Positions 44,794 to 52,131 of a stretch of DNA of 57,696 nucleotides are shown here, in pieces. The notes under the pieces are model-generated. The model saw nothing but the letters and a program-made list of their open reading frames with translations. It was not told the DNA's origin and ran no database searches. Origin of the DNA: an uncultured Desulfuromonadales bacterium (GTDB lineage Bacteria; Desulfobacterota; Desulfuromonadia; Desulfuromonadales; Geopsychrobacteraceae); contig CALZHQ010000004.1 in the NCBI GenBank assembly GCA_945787295.1, positions 1 to 57,696 on the forward strand, in the 5' to 3' direction. Position numbers and translations under genes: made by a program. The first letter of the stretch is position 1. Every line of letters begins with the position of its first letter.

Positions 44794-47700
44794 TTTCTGG
44801 AAAGATCGTCCTGATCGTTTCACTGATCTATTTTGCCCTGCTCTTCATGGTGGCCTATTACGCCGACCGGCGCCGCCAGTTGGGGCGCAGCCTGCTGTCG
44901 AACTCCTATATTTACTCCCTGTCGGTTGCGGTCTATTGCACCAGCTGGACCTTTTACGGCAGTGTCGGCAGGGCGGCCACCAGCGGTCTCGAATTTCTCC
45001 CGGTCTACATCGGCCCGACGCTGATCGCGTTTACCTGGTGGTTTCTGCTGCGAAAAATGATCCGCATCAGCAAACAGCAGAATATCGTCAGCATCGCAGA
45101 CTTTCTCTCCAGCCGCTATGATCGCTCGGCCATACTGGGGGCAATCGTCACGCTGTTTGCGGTGTTCGGCATCATGCCCTACATCGCCCTGCAGCTGAAG
45201 GCAATTGCTTTCACACTCGACCTGGTATCGACTCCGCTGGCAGCTCCCGAGTTGGGTTTTCATGCCCTGGCGCCAAAGCTTCCCCCCTATATGGACACCG
45301 GCTTCATTGTTGCCATGGTGCTCGGCATCTTCGGGGTCCTGTTCGGCGCCAGACATCTCGACTCTTCGGAACGCCACGAAGGCCTGGTGGCCGTGGTCGC
45401 CCTGGAATCGCTGGTCAAGCTGGTTGCGTTTCTTGCTGTCGGCATCTTCGTCACCTACGGCCTGTTCGACGGCTACACCGATATCTTCCAGCGCTTCTTC
45501 GAACAGTTTCCGGAGCGCCGCGACCTGTTCCGGCTCGGCACCGAACAGACCCCCTATACCAAATGGTTCACGCTGATCGTCCTGTCGATGATGGCGATCA
45601 TGTTTTTGCCGCGCCAGTTTCATATCATGGTCATCGAAAATTCCGATGAAAATCATATCAAAAAAGCGATGTGGCGTTTTCCGGCCTACCTGTTCCTGAT
45701 CAACCTGTTTGTCATTCCAATCGCTCTGGGAGGGCTGATTCTGAACGGCGGAGACACTTCGCAGGCCGATTATTTTGTTTTGACCCTGCCCCTGTCCGCC
45801 GGTCATCCCTGGCTGGCCCTACTGGTTTTCATCGGCGGTTTTTCCGCCTCGGCCGGGATGGTGATGGTCTCTTCGGTGACCATCTCGACCATGCTGTTGA
45901 ACCACCTGGTCATGCCGCTGATCCTGAAAATGAAACTCGAGGCCGATAATTTCTCCGGCATCCTGATCAACCTCAAGCGGCTGGGAATCCTGCTGGTGGT
46001 TTTTCTCGGCTACCTCTACTTCAAAGTCATCGGCGATTCCTATGCCCTGGTCAACATGGGGCTGATCTCATTTATGGCCGCAACTCAATTCGCCCCGGCG
46101 ATTATCGGCGGCCTGTACTGGAAACGCGCCAACCGTAAAGCGGCAACCGTCGGCTTGAGCCTCGGCTTTCTGCTCTGGTTCTATACTCTGCTGATCCCTT
46201 CGTTTGTTCGTTCCGGCTGGGTCGACAGCGATATTCTGCAGAACGGACTTTACGGCATAACCCTGTTACGGCCGCTGGAACTTTTTGGCCTGCAGGGGTT
46301 TGATATCTATACCCATTCGCTGTTCTGGAGTCTGCTTTTCAACCTGGCCGCCTATCTGACACTGTCCTTTTTTCTGAAACAGACAGAAACCGAACGGATT
46401 CAAGCCGAGAAGTTTGTTGACGTCTTTGAAACCGAGACGGTACCGACCCAGTTGAAACGGATCAGCAAAGCGCCGACGATCATGGAATTTGTCGAGCTGA
46501 TGTCGAAGTTCATCGGCGAAAAGCCGGCTCACCAGGCGATCACAAAATATCTCGGCAACCGTGAAATAGACGCCCGCGGCAGCCTTGCAGACCATGAAAT
46601 CCCCGACCTGAAAAGCTTCACCGAACGGACCCTGGCCGGCTATGTCGGCGCGGCCCCGGCACGCATCATCCTGGAGAACTACCTCTCGACTCGCGGCAGC
46701 AAGATGGAGGATGTCTTCGATATCTTCGGCACGGTCACCATTAAACACGCCGCCAGTCGGGAACAGCTCAGCGTGCTCTACGAAGCGGCGCAGATCGTCT
46801 CGAGCGGGGCCAGCATCCAGCAGACCCTGGACGATATCCTCGGTCTGCTCTCGCAGCAGTTCAAGTTCGATCTCTGTGTCATCCGCTTCCTCGACGATGA
46901 TTCAATGACCCTGGTGGTGTACAGCCAGCGCGGCATGTCCTCGGAACATTTCGGACAATCGGAACGCAACCTGAATATGGATACCTACATCGGCCAGGCG
47001 TTTCTTTCCAATGTTACGGCGGTCATCAACGACACCGATTTTCTCGACAAGGCCTCCTCGGCGCAGATCATCCACCGTGAGGGGATCACCTCGTTCGCCC
47101 ATACACCGATTGTCGTGGAAGGCGAACCGGTCGGCGTCATGTCAGCCTTCTCCAAGACCGTCAAGGGGATCTTTACCGACGAGTTTATCGCGTTGTTTGA
47201 GAACCTGGCCGGCCAGGTCGGGATCGCCTGGAGAAACCACAACCAGCTCCAGGAACTGCTCAAAGCCCGGGAGCAGGAATATGAGATGCAGATCGCCAAA
47301 GAGATCCAGATGAGCCTTCTGCCTTCCGACCTCCCGGAACTGGAACACGTTTCTTTGGCCGGGCTCTGTGTCCCGGCGCATCAGATCGGCGGCGATTACT
47401 ACGACTTCATCAGTCGCGAAAACACCATGGCCTATGACCTGATTATCGCCGATGTCTCCGGGCACAACATCGGATCGGCACTCATCATGGCGGAAGCCCG
47501 CACCTTCATCCATTCGCAGATTGAAAGCCTTGAAAAGCCAGCGGAAATGCTGCAGGCGCTGAACAAATTTTTCTTCAAGAACCTTGATCGTTCAGATCTG
47601 TTCGTGACCATGTTTTATCTGCAGTACCGGCCACAGGAACGGGAACTCTGCTACACCAGTGCCGGCCATAACACCCCTCTGCTCTGGCGGAAAGATGAAC

Positions 47701-48008
47701 AACGGCTCGAAAATCTCGATGCCGAAGGGCTGATCTTCGGCATCAGGCACAACGTCAATTTCGAACAGAAAATCGCTCATCTCACGCCGGGAGATCTGTT
47801 GCTGCTCTATACCGACGGGATTGTTGAAGCTGAAGATAACCAGGGCGAATTCTTTGGTCTGGAGCGGCTGGGAAATCTGCTGCGGGAATCTGAACAGCTC
47901 TCTCCGCAGGAAATTATCGACAGCATCCTCAATCAGGTCAGAATATTTACCGGGATGCGCCATTTCAACGATGATATCACCCTGGTGGTGATGCAGGTCA
48001 TCAAGTAG
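44790..48008 (+). CDS. SLC5 symporter-STAC-GAF-SpoIIE phosphatase fusion
   Basis: The 1072-residue membrane sensor has 13 hydrophobic helices over about 5-528, matching the sodium:solute symporter fold. FMVAYYADRRRQLGRS and SLSVAVYCTSWTFYGSVG in the first helices are as in CbrA/PutP-like sensors. Residues about 555-647 look like a STAC linker (TLAGYVGAAPARIIL). About 655-808 is a GAF domain. About 830-1072 is a PP2C/SpoIIE phosphatase with IQMSLLP, GGDYYDF, IADVSGHNIGSALIMA, LLYTDGIVEAED and NDDITLVV, so the metal-binding acids are intact. It probably dephosphorylates the STAS protein encoded next, linking solute uptake or binding to partner switching. CbrA carries a histidine kinase instead; here the output is a phosphatase. 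Confidence 0.92.
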   Translation: MISGKIVLIVSLIYFALLFMVAYYADRRRQLGRSLLSNSYIYSLSVAVYCTSWTFYGSVGRAATSGLEFLPVYIGPTLIAFTWWFLLRKMIRISKQQNIVSIADFLSSRYDRSAILGAIVTLFAVFGIMPYIALQLKAIAFTLDLVSTPLAAPELGFHALAPKLPPYMDTGFIVAMVLGIFGVLFGARHLDSSERHEGLVAVVALESLVKLVAFLAVGIFVTYGLFDGYTDIFQRFFEQFPERRDLFRLGTEQTPYTKWFTLIVLSMMAIMFLPRQFHIMVIENSDENHIKKAMWRFPAYLFLINLFVIPIALGGLILNGGDTSQADYFVLTLPLSAGHPWLALLVFIGGFSASAGMVMVSSVTISTMLLNHLVMPLILKMKLEADNFSGILINLKRLGILLVVFLGYLYFKVIGDSYALVNMGLISFMAATQFAPAIIGGLYWKRANRKAATVGLSLGFLLWFYTLLIPSFVRSGWVDSDILQNGLYGITLLRPLELFGLQGFDIYTHSLFWSLLFNLAAYLTLSFFLKQTETERIQAEKFVDVFETETVPTQLKRISKAPTIMEFVELMSKFIGEKPAHQAITKYLGNREIDARGSLADHEIPDLKSFTERTLAGYVGAAPARIILENYLSTRGSKMEDVFDIFGTVTIKHAASREQLSVLYEAAQIVSSGASIQQTLDDILGLLSQQFKFDLCVIRFLDDDSMTLVVYSQRGMSSEHFGQSERNLNMDTYIGQAFLSNVTAVINDTDFLDKASSAQIIHREGITSFAHTPIVVEGEPVGVMSAFSKTVKGIFTDEFIALFENLAGQVGIAWRNHNQLQELLKAREQEYEMQIAKEIQMSLLPSDLPELEHVSLAGLCVPAHQIGGDYYDFISRENTMAYDLIIADVSGHNIGSALIMAEARTFIHSQIESLEKPAEMLQALNKFFFKNLDRSDLFVTMFYLQYRPQERELCYTSAGHNTPLLWRKDEQRLENLDAEGLIFGIRHNVNFEQKIAHLTPGDLLLLYTDGIVEAEDNQGEFFGLERLGNLLRESEQLSPQEIIDSILNQVRIFTGMRHFNDDITLVVMQVIK

Positions 48009-48058
48009 CGCAAAGGCTGAACAACGTTCAGAAAATACCTTTAATTCAGAAAATGATG

Positions 48059-48064
48059 TATAAT
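48059..48064 (+). promoter_or_regulatory. Consensus -10 element before the STAS gene
   Basis: A perfect TATAAT lies 49 bp ahead of the STAS gene ATG. No convincing -35 lies 16-18 bases upstream. It may allow separate expression of the antagonist and kinase genes. Confidence 0.3.
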
Positions 48065-48113
48065 TTTCAAAACCTTAAATCGATAGATATCCACATGCGA
48101 CCGAGGAGCTATT

Positions 48114-48449
48114 ATGCAGTTGAACATTGTTGAACAGGGCGAAATCGTTAAGATCGAAGTCAACGAAGAGCGTATGGATGCACACAACAGCGGCGATCTG
48201 AAAGAGCAGATGCTGGGCTTGTTTGACGAGGGCAAATGCAACCTGGTTATCGACCTGTCTGCCGTGCGCTTTGTCGATTCCTCCGGGCTCGGCGCCCTGG
48301 TCTCGGGCTTCAAAAATGCCAGCGCACGTGATGGCAGCCTCAAACTCTGCAGCCTGCAGCCCCAGGTTCGTTCCATGTTCGAGCTGACCCGGCTGCACCG
48401 CGTTTTTGAGATCTTCGCTTCCATGGACGAGGCGCTGGACAGTTTCTAG
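48114..48449 (+). CDS. STAS-domain anti-sigma factor antagonist (RsbV/SpoIIAA-like)
   Basis: The 111-residue single STAS domain has IDLSAVRFVDSSGLGALVSGF near 43-63. The DSSG serine pair is the expected phosphorylation site. GGAGC precedes the ATG. In partner switching, the unphosphorylated form binds and neutralises the RsbW-like kinase and the SpoIIE-type phosphatase reactivates it; both enzymes are encoded on either side. It lies 105 bp after the phosphatase gene and 37 bp before the kinase gene. Confidence 0.92.
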   Translation: MQLNIVEQGEIVKIEVNEERMDAHNSGDLKEQMLGLFDEGKCNLVIDLSAVRFVDSSGLGALVSGFKNASARDGSLKLCSLQPQVRSMFELTRLHRVFEIFASMDEALDSF

Positions 48450-48486
48450 CTCTTGCGCGGGCTAACTTGAGACCGGAAAGTCGTTA

Positions 48487-48909
48487 ATGCCGAAGCAGAT
48501 TGAAGTCGATATCAAGTTCCCCAATCAAACCAAGTACCTTGGGATGATCGGAAAAATCGGGGAAAGCCTTGCTCACTCCCTGGGGTACTACCAGGGGGAT
48601 CGGGAAGAGCTCGCCTATCACCTCAATCTGGTACTGACCGAGGCCCTGACCAACGCCATCTGCCATGCCAACCAATGCGATCCCAGCAAAGAAGTCAAAG
48701 TCACCATTTCTGTGACCGATAAAGATCTGATTATCAGAGTTTTTGATCAGGGGCATGGTTTCGACATCAAGCACCTGTCGAAATTAAAGGTTAAAGAGAC
48801 CGCCGAAGGGGGCCGCGGAGTGCAGATTATTTTCAAACTGATGGATCGGGTGGAATACCTTAAAAAAGGGCAGACAAACGTCCTGGAAATGACCAAGCAC
48901 CTACATTAA
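48487..48909 (+). CDS. RsbW-like serine kinase / anti-sigma factor
   Basis: The 140-residue GHKL ATPase has the N-box NLVLTEALTNAICHAN near 47-62. DQGHGFDIKHL (G1) lies near 92-102 and EGGRGVQIIFKLMD (G2) near 113-126. It would phosphorylate the adjacent STAS protein and hold a target such as a sigma factor or another regulator. No sigma factor gene is encoded nearby, so the target must be elsewhere or be a different type of partner. It is convergent with the HAD gene. Confidence 0.91.
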   Translation: MPKQIEVDIKFPNQTKYLGMIGKIGESLAHSLGYYQGDREELAYHLNLVLTEALTNAICHANQCDPSKEVKVTISVTDKDLIIRVFDQGHGFDIKHLSKLKVKETAEGGRGVQIIFKLMDRVEYLKKGQTNVLEMTKHLH

Positions 48910-48954
48910 CCCGCGTAATTTAAGAACAAATCCGGGGTACGGCGACTTGTCCCA

Positions 48955-49581
48955 TTATCGCAGCACGCCCACCACCTCGAGCAGCTGCAGATGGGTCTGC
49001 AGTGAATGTTCCCCGGCAACCAGCCCCCCATAACCAGCAAAAGGGATTTTTGCATCTGCCGCAGCCTGCATATCCAGCTCTGAGTCGCCGATGAACAGAC
49101 AAGCAGCCCCTGCAACACCAAGACGCTCTGCGGCCAGCAACAGCATATCGGGAGCAGGCTTCGGCCGGGTGACATCACGACTTGTCACAACCGCCTGGAA
49201 ATAATCCTGCAGGCCGAAATGGGCCAGAATCGGCACAACGCTGCCTCCCCGATTGGTGGCAATCGCCAGGGGCAGTATGGCAGACAAGCTCTCGAGCATT
49301 TCCTTCAAATGCGGCTCAGGCTGCATGTAAGGAATGAACTCGCGATAATCAAGCGTTGCAGCATAATCCAACGCCGGCTGCAGAGCGTCCGCGTCGATCA
49401 ATTCAGCCAGAACCTGGGCTGAACTTGCCGTGTGGCAGAGGTGGGCACGCTGGTGCTGTTCCGGAGTGACCTGCGGATAGGAGAATTTCTCCAGAATGCG
49501 GTTATAGTAGGCCAAATTCGCCGCGCGACTTTCGAACAACACGCCATCGCAGTCGAAAATAACACCCTCAATTCTGCTCAT
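48955..49581 (-). CDS. HAD-family hydrolase, phosphoglycolate phosphatase-like
   Basis: The 208-residue protein has all four HAD motifs: FDCDGVLFES at 9-18 (nucleophile and acid Asp), ATNRGG near 108-113, the Lys in RPKPAPDML near 139-147, and FIGDSELDMQAA near 162-173. The helical cap between motifs I and II marks a small-molecule phosphatase. Substrate unknown. Its start overlaps the end of lgt by 14 bp, so the two are coupled. Confidence 0.87.
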   Translation of the reverse strand: MSRIEGVIFDCDGVLFESRAANLAYYNRILEKFSYPQVTPEQHQRAHLCHTASSAQVLAELIDADALQPALDYAATLDYREFIPYMQPEPHLKEMLESLSAILPLAIATNRGGSVVPILAHFGLQDYFQAVVTSRDVTRPKPAPDMLLLAAERLGVAGAACLFIGDSELDMQAAADAKIPFAGYGGLVAGEHSLQTHLQLLEVVGVLR

Positions 49582-50356
49582 TCGCTCTCCCTCGGATGAT
49601 GAAACATAACCCGACGCCTCCGGCCAATATCATCGGCAATGACAACAACTGCCCCATGGTTGCCCCGCCCCAGAGAAATCCCAGGTGTTCATCCGGCTGA
49701 CGGACATATTCAACCAGGAAACGAAAAATCCCGTAGCCGAGCAGGAAAGTGAAGCTCGGCACACCCTGCCTGAACCCTTTTCGGTGCATCAGATAGATAA
49801 TCGCAAACAGCACCAGGCCTTCAAGAAGCGCCTCGTAGAGTTGGCTTGGATGGCGCGGTTCTGGCCCGGCGACCGGAAAAACGACTCCCCAGGGCAAGTC
49901 GGTCACCCTCCCCCAGAGTTCGCCATTGATGAAATTACCGATCCGCCCGAGGCCAAGCCCGATCGGCACTGCAATCACCACCAGGTCGGAAATTTCCAGC
50001 ATCGGGAACTTGCGTTTGTAACAAAAAATCAGCAGAACGGTGACAACCCCAATCAGGCCACCATGAAAACTCATTCCCCCTTCCCAGACGTAAAAAATCT
50101 GCAGCGGATGCGCCAGATAGTAATCTGCGTTGTAGAAGAGGGTGTAGCCGAGCCGGCCGCCGAGCACCACCCCGAGAACCGCATAAAACAGAAGGTCGGA
50201 GAGAACTTCCTTGGTGAGGCCATAACCGCGGATGCGGCTGACATGCAGCATGGCGAAGTAACCGCCAACGAAGCCGAGGAGATACATCAGGCCGTACCAG
50301 CGAACCGCGAGCGGACCGATGGAAAAAATAACCGGATCTATTTGCGGAAAAGTCAC
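49568..50356 (-). CDS. lgt: Prolipoprotein diacylglyceryl transferase
   Basis: Transfers diacylglycerol to the lipobox cysteine of prolipoproteins. The 262-residue inner-membrane protein has about seven helices, GRIGNFINGELWGRVTD near 137-153 and HPSQLYEALLEG near 170-181. Both are Lgt signature motifs with essential Arg and Glu, and HGGLIG near 98-103 holds the conserved His. The window encodes several lipoproteins and the Lol release system, which depend on it. It lies 17 bp after the RluA-type gene. Confidence 0.95.
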   Translation of the reverse strand: MTFPQIDPVIFSIGPLAVRWYGLMYLLGFVGGYFAMLHVSRIRGYGLTKEVLSDLLFYAVLGVVLGGRLGYTLFYNADYYLAHPLQIFYVWEGGMSFHGGLIGVVTVLLIFCYKRKFPMLEISDLVVIAVPIGLGLGRIGNFINGELWGRVTDLPWGVVFPVAGPEPRHPSQLYEALLEGLVLFAIIYLMHRKGFRQGVPSFTFLLGYGIFRFLVEYVRQPDEHLGFLWGGATMGQLLSLPMILAGGVGLCFIIRGRANEQN

Positions 50357-50373
50357 GGAACAATCCTTTTCAG

Positions 50374-51309
50374 TTAGCCAGGCGATTGTGTTTTCAATAC
50401 CTTGAGCAGCGTCAACATGTCCGCTGGTAAAGGTTGGCTGAACTCCAGAAGCTCTCCAGTCACCGGATGCTTGAACGCCAGTTCAGCCGCATGCAACAGC
50501 GGGCGCGGGACGGTCTGCCCAAAAATTTCTCCCGGGCCGCCGTACTTCTGATCGCCGAGTAACGGACAACCACGTTCAGACATATGGGCGCGGATCTGGT
50601 GGGAGCGGCCTGTCAGCAGTTCAACTTCAAGCAAAGCCGCAGCGTGGAAACTTTCGATCAGTCGATACCTGGTAACGGCACGCTTGCCCCCCTTTGCCAC
50701 AGACTTGACGCGATTCTCTTTCCGGTTGCGCGCCAACAGGGACTCAATTTCACCACTGGCCGGGTCCGGAACTGAAACAACCAGAGCAAGATATCGCTTC
50801 TTGACCCGATGCTCCACAAAAATCTCTGTGAGTCCTTTATGGGCCTGCTTGTGGGTCGAAAAGACGATCAGACCGCTGGTTCCCCGGTCCAGCCGCTGCA
50901 CCATGCCAAGCTCCGCGTTCTGTTGCGGGCGATAAGGGTTTTTCAGATACAGAGAAAGAGCTTCGTAAAGAGTCCCTTTGTAACGTGCGTGAGTCGGCTG
51001 GGTATCGATTGCCGCCGGCTTGTTCAAAACAATGATATAGGGGTCCTGATAAACGACGTCTACAGCAGAGATCCGATAAGGCTCAAGCGGCAAATGATCT
51101 ACATAAACCTCAATCTGCTGGCCGGCCGCGACTTGTTTCGAGCAGTTTCTGACGCGGCGGCCATCTACATGAACCCCACCGATATCAATCAACTTTTTCG
51201 CTTTACTCCGTGAGATCTCAGGGAAGCGTGCGGCAAGATAAAGATCAAGGCGCTGGTCGCTATGAACTTCGGCAACCTGGCCCTGGAATATGGACCATTT
51301 CATAAACAT
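50374..51309 (-). CDS. RluA-family pseudouridine synthase with S4 domain
   Basis: The 311-residue protein has an N-terminal S4 RNA-binding domain (about 17-80: QRLDLYLAARFPEISRSKAKK). The RluA catalytic domain follows, with VQRLDRGTSGLIVF near 143-156 carrying the catalytic Asp. The usual His of the HRLDR motif is Gln here. GRSHQIRAHM near 248-257 is the second signature. It modifies uridine in 23S rRNA or tRNA; the site is not predictable. The start could be either of two ATGs two codons apart. Confidence 0.9.
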   Translation of the reverse strand: MFMKWSIFQGQVAEVHSDQRLDLYLAARFPEISRSKAKKLIDIGGVHVDGRRVRNCSKQVAAGQQIEVYVDHLPLEPYRISAVDVVYQDPYIIVLNKPAAIDTQPTHARYKGTLYEALSLYLKNPYRPQQNAELGMVQRLDRGTSGLIVFSTHKQAHKGLTEIFVEHRVKKRYLALVVSVPDPASGEIESLLARNRKENRVKSVAKGGKRAVTRYRLIESFHAAALLEVELLTGRSHQIRAHMSERGCPLLGDQKYGGPGEIFGQTVPRPLLHAAELAFKHPVTGELLEFSQPLPADMLTLLKVLKTQSPG

Positions 51310-51368
51310 CTATCCATACGTATGTTCAATTCTTTCTATATCGCATTTAAACTATCTAATTTTTCTTC

Positions 51369-51396
51369 TTGACATACTAGAGGGAATTGCTATTGT
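51369..51396 (+). promoter_or_regulatory. Sigma70-like promoter reading into the gene-free region
   Basis: Rightward TTGACA (51369-51374, perfect consensus), 16-base spacer, TATTGT (51391-51396). Nothing coding lies downstream until the bidirectional terminator at 51754-51786. It is face-to-face with the leftward promoter and forms a TTGACA/TGTCAA palindrome with it. Confidence 0.45.
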
Positions 51397-51399
51397 CAA
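51371..51399 (-). promoter_or_regulatory. Sigma70-like promoter for the RluA-lgt-HAD operon
   Basis: Leftward TTGACA (51399-51394, perfect consensus), 17-base spacer, TATGTC (51376-51371), about 60 bp ahead of the pseudouridine synthase ATG. It overlaps a rightward promoter-like sequence almost exactly. Confidence 0.55.
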
Positions 51400-51513
51400 A
51401 TCAAGCTAAAAATCGTTCTTTGATTTTCTGGGGTGTTAGAAGTTGATCTTACACCTTGACCAACGTATAGTTGACCTGTCGAAGCGTGGTGCGATGGTGA
51501 GCAAGCCTGCCCG

Positions 51514-51704
51514 TGAGTAGGACGCCTTAAATCTCCCCCGTAGACATGATGAAGAATAGGTCATTGGAAAAGATCCTTTTCGGCATCCCGGAAATAATTT
51601 GACAATTGGCAGCGACTGTCTGTAATGAGGATTAAAAACCGGCAACCGAAACACCGATCGCGCGACTGGTCAGCCTGACCATCCCGGATCCCTTGAGTAG
51701 GACG
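51514..51704 (+). repeat. 11-bp direct repeat TGAGTAGGACG, two copies
   Basis: Copies at 51514-51524 and 51694-51704, 180 bp apart. A shorter repeat TGTCGAAGC also occurs twice (51477-51485 and 51740-51748). The surrounding bases show partial similarity, suggesting two diverged modules. Confidence 0.65.
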
Positions 51705-51743
51705 TCGGAATCCATCTTACAAACATGTCGCATGCCAATTGTC
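51601..51743. repeat. Perfect 11-bp inverted repeat enclosing 121 bp
   Basis: GACAATTGGCA (51601-51611) and TGCCAATTGTC (51733-51743). It may be the closing stem of a structured RNA or the terminal repeats of a tiny non-autonomous element. No target-site duplication was evident next to it. Confidence 0.7.
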
Positions 51744-51753
51744 GAAGCCATAA

Positions 51754-51786
51754 AAAAAGCCCTGGAAATGAATTCCAGGGCTTTTT
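51754..51786. terminator. Strong bidirectional intrinsic terminator
   Basis: AAAAAGCCCTGGAA / TTCCAGGGCTTTTT, a perfect 14-bp arm pair with a 5-nt loop, A-rich on one side and T-rich on the other. It ends the leftward ihfB operon and can also end the rightward candidate RNA. Confidence 0.92.
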
Positions 51787-51803
51787 GCTGTCTATACTTC
51801 TAT

Positions 51804-52082
51804 TCAGCTGTCGACCCGCTCGCGCAGTTCTTTGCCAGTCTTGAAAAACGGAGTTTTTCGTGATGGGATCTTAACCAGCTCTCCGCTTTTGGGATTTCTC
51901 GCTTCACGCGCTTCCCGTTCACGCACCGAGAAGGAACCGAAACCACGGATTTCGACCCGGTCACCGCTGGCCAGGGCATCACCGATCCCGCCGAAAATCA
52001 GGTTGACAATCGATTCGGCATCTTTCTTGTTAAGAAGATCATGCTCATCGGACAATTTTTCAATCAATTCGCTCTTGGTCAT
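51804..52082 (-). CDS. ihfB: Integration host factor, beta subunit
   Basis: DNA-bending HU/IHF-family protein of 92 residues. It starts MTKSELIEKLSDEHDLLNKK, as IhfB does, and carries GDRVEIRGFGSFSVRERE near 40-57. The DNA-intercalating arm AREARNPKSGELVKIPSRKTPFF is read in pieces near 58-80. The ATG at 52082 has AGGAAGG just upstream; the frame is open further up but overlaps sppA. It lies 49 bp after sppA and is followed by the strong terminator. The Ihf-type opening argues against plain HU. Confidence 0.92.
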   Translation of the reverse strand: MTKSELIEKLSDEHDLLNKKDAESIVNLIFGGIGDALASGDRVEIRGFGSFSVREREAREARNPKSGELVKIPSRKTPFFKTGKELRERVDS

Positions 52083-52131
52083 CTTCACCTTCCTGGCAGC
52101 AACAAAGCGACGGCAGACGACACCGTCAGAT

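Larger units (their letters stand above)
51403..51786 (+). ncRNA. Candidate structured non-coding RNA of unknown family
   Basis: About 380 bp between the divergent promoters and the terminator has no convincing reading frame but many strong hairpins: 51432-51440/51447-51455 (8 of 9 pairs), 51567-51572/51576-51581 (perfect), 51601-51611 with 51733-51743 (perfect 11 bp across 121 nt), and 51667-51672/51676-51681 (perfect). An 11-bp direct repeat TGAGTAGGACG occurs at 51514 and 51694. The pieces fit a transcript with a promoter, multi-branched fold and intrinsic terminator. The alternative is a decayed mobile element whose ends carried structured RNA. It resembles no RNA family that I can name with confidence. 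Confidence 0.4.

Noticed and set aside
44820..45806. 328-residue frame opposite the symporter part of the fusion
   Set aside because: Highly polar Gln/Asp/His-rich composition typical of antisense to membrane helices.
48017..48031. CTGAAC/GTTCAG hairpin after the phosphatase gene as a terminator
   Set aside because: Six base pairs only and no T-run; the STAS gene may still be cotranscribed.
51483..51526. Resemblance to the 3' part of 5S rRNA (GATGGT ... GTGAGTAGGACGCC)
   Set aside because: Only short blocks align, helix I partners and the rest of 5S are missing, and no rRNA operon is nearby; kept as a curiosity.
51436..51654. 72-residue leftward frame in the gene-free region
   Set aside because: No ribosome site, odd composition, and it overlaps the hairpins; not supported as a protein.
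51403..51786. tmRNA or RNase P RNA
   Set aside because: Length is right, but there is no tRNA-like CCA end or GGTTCGA, and no RNase P signature blocks.
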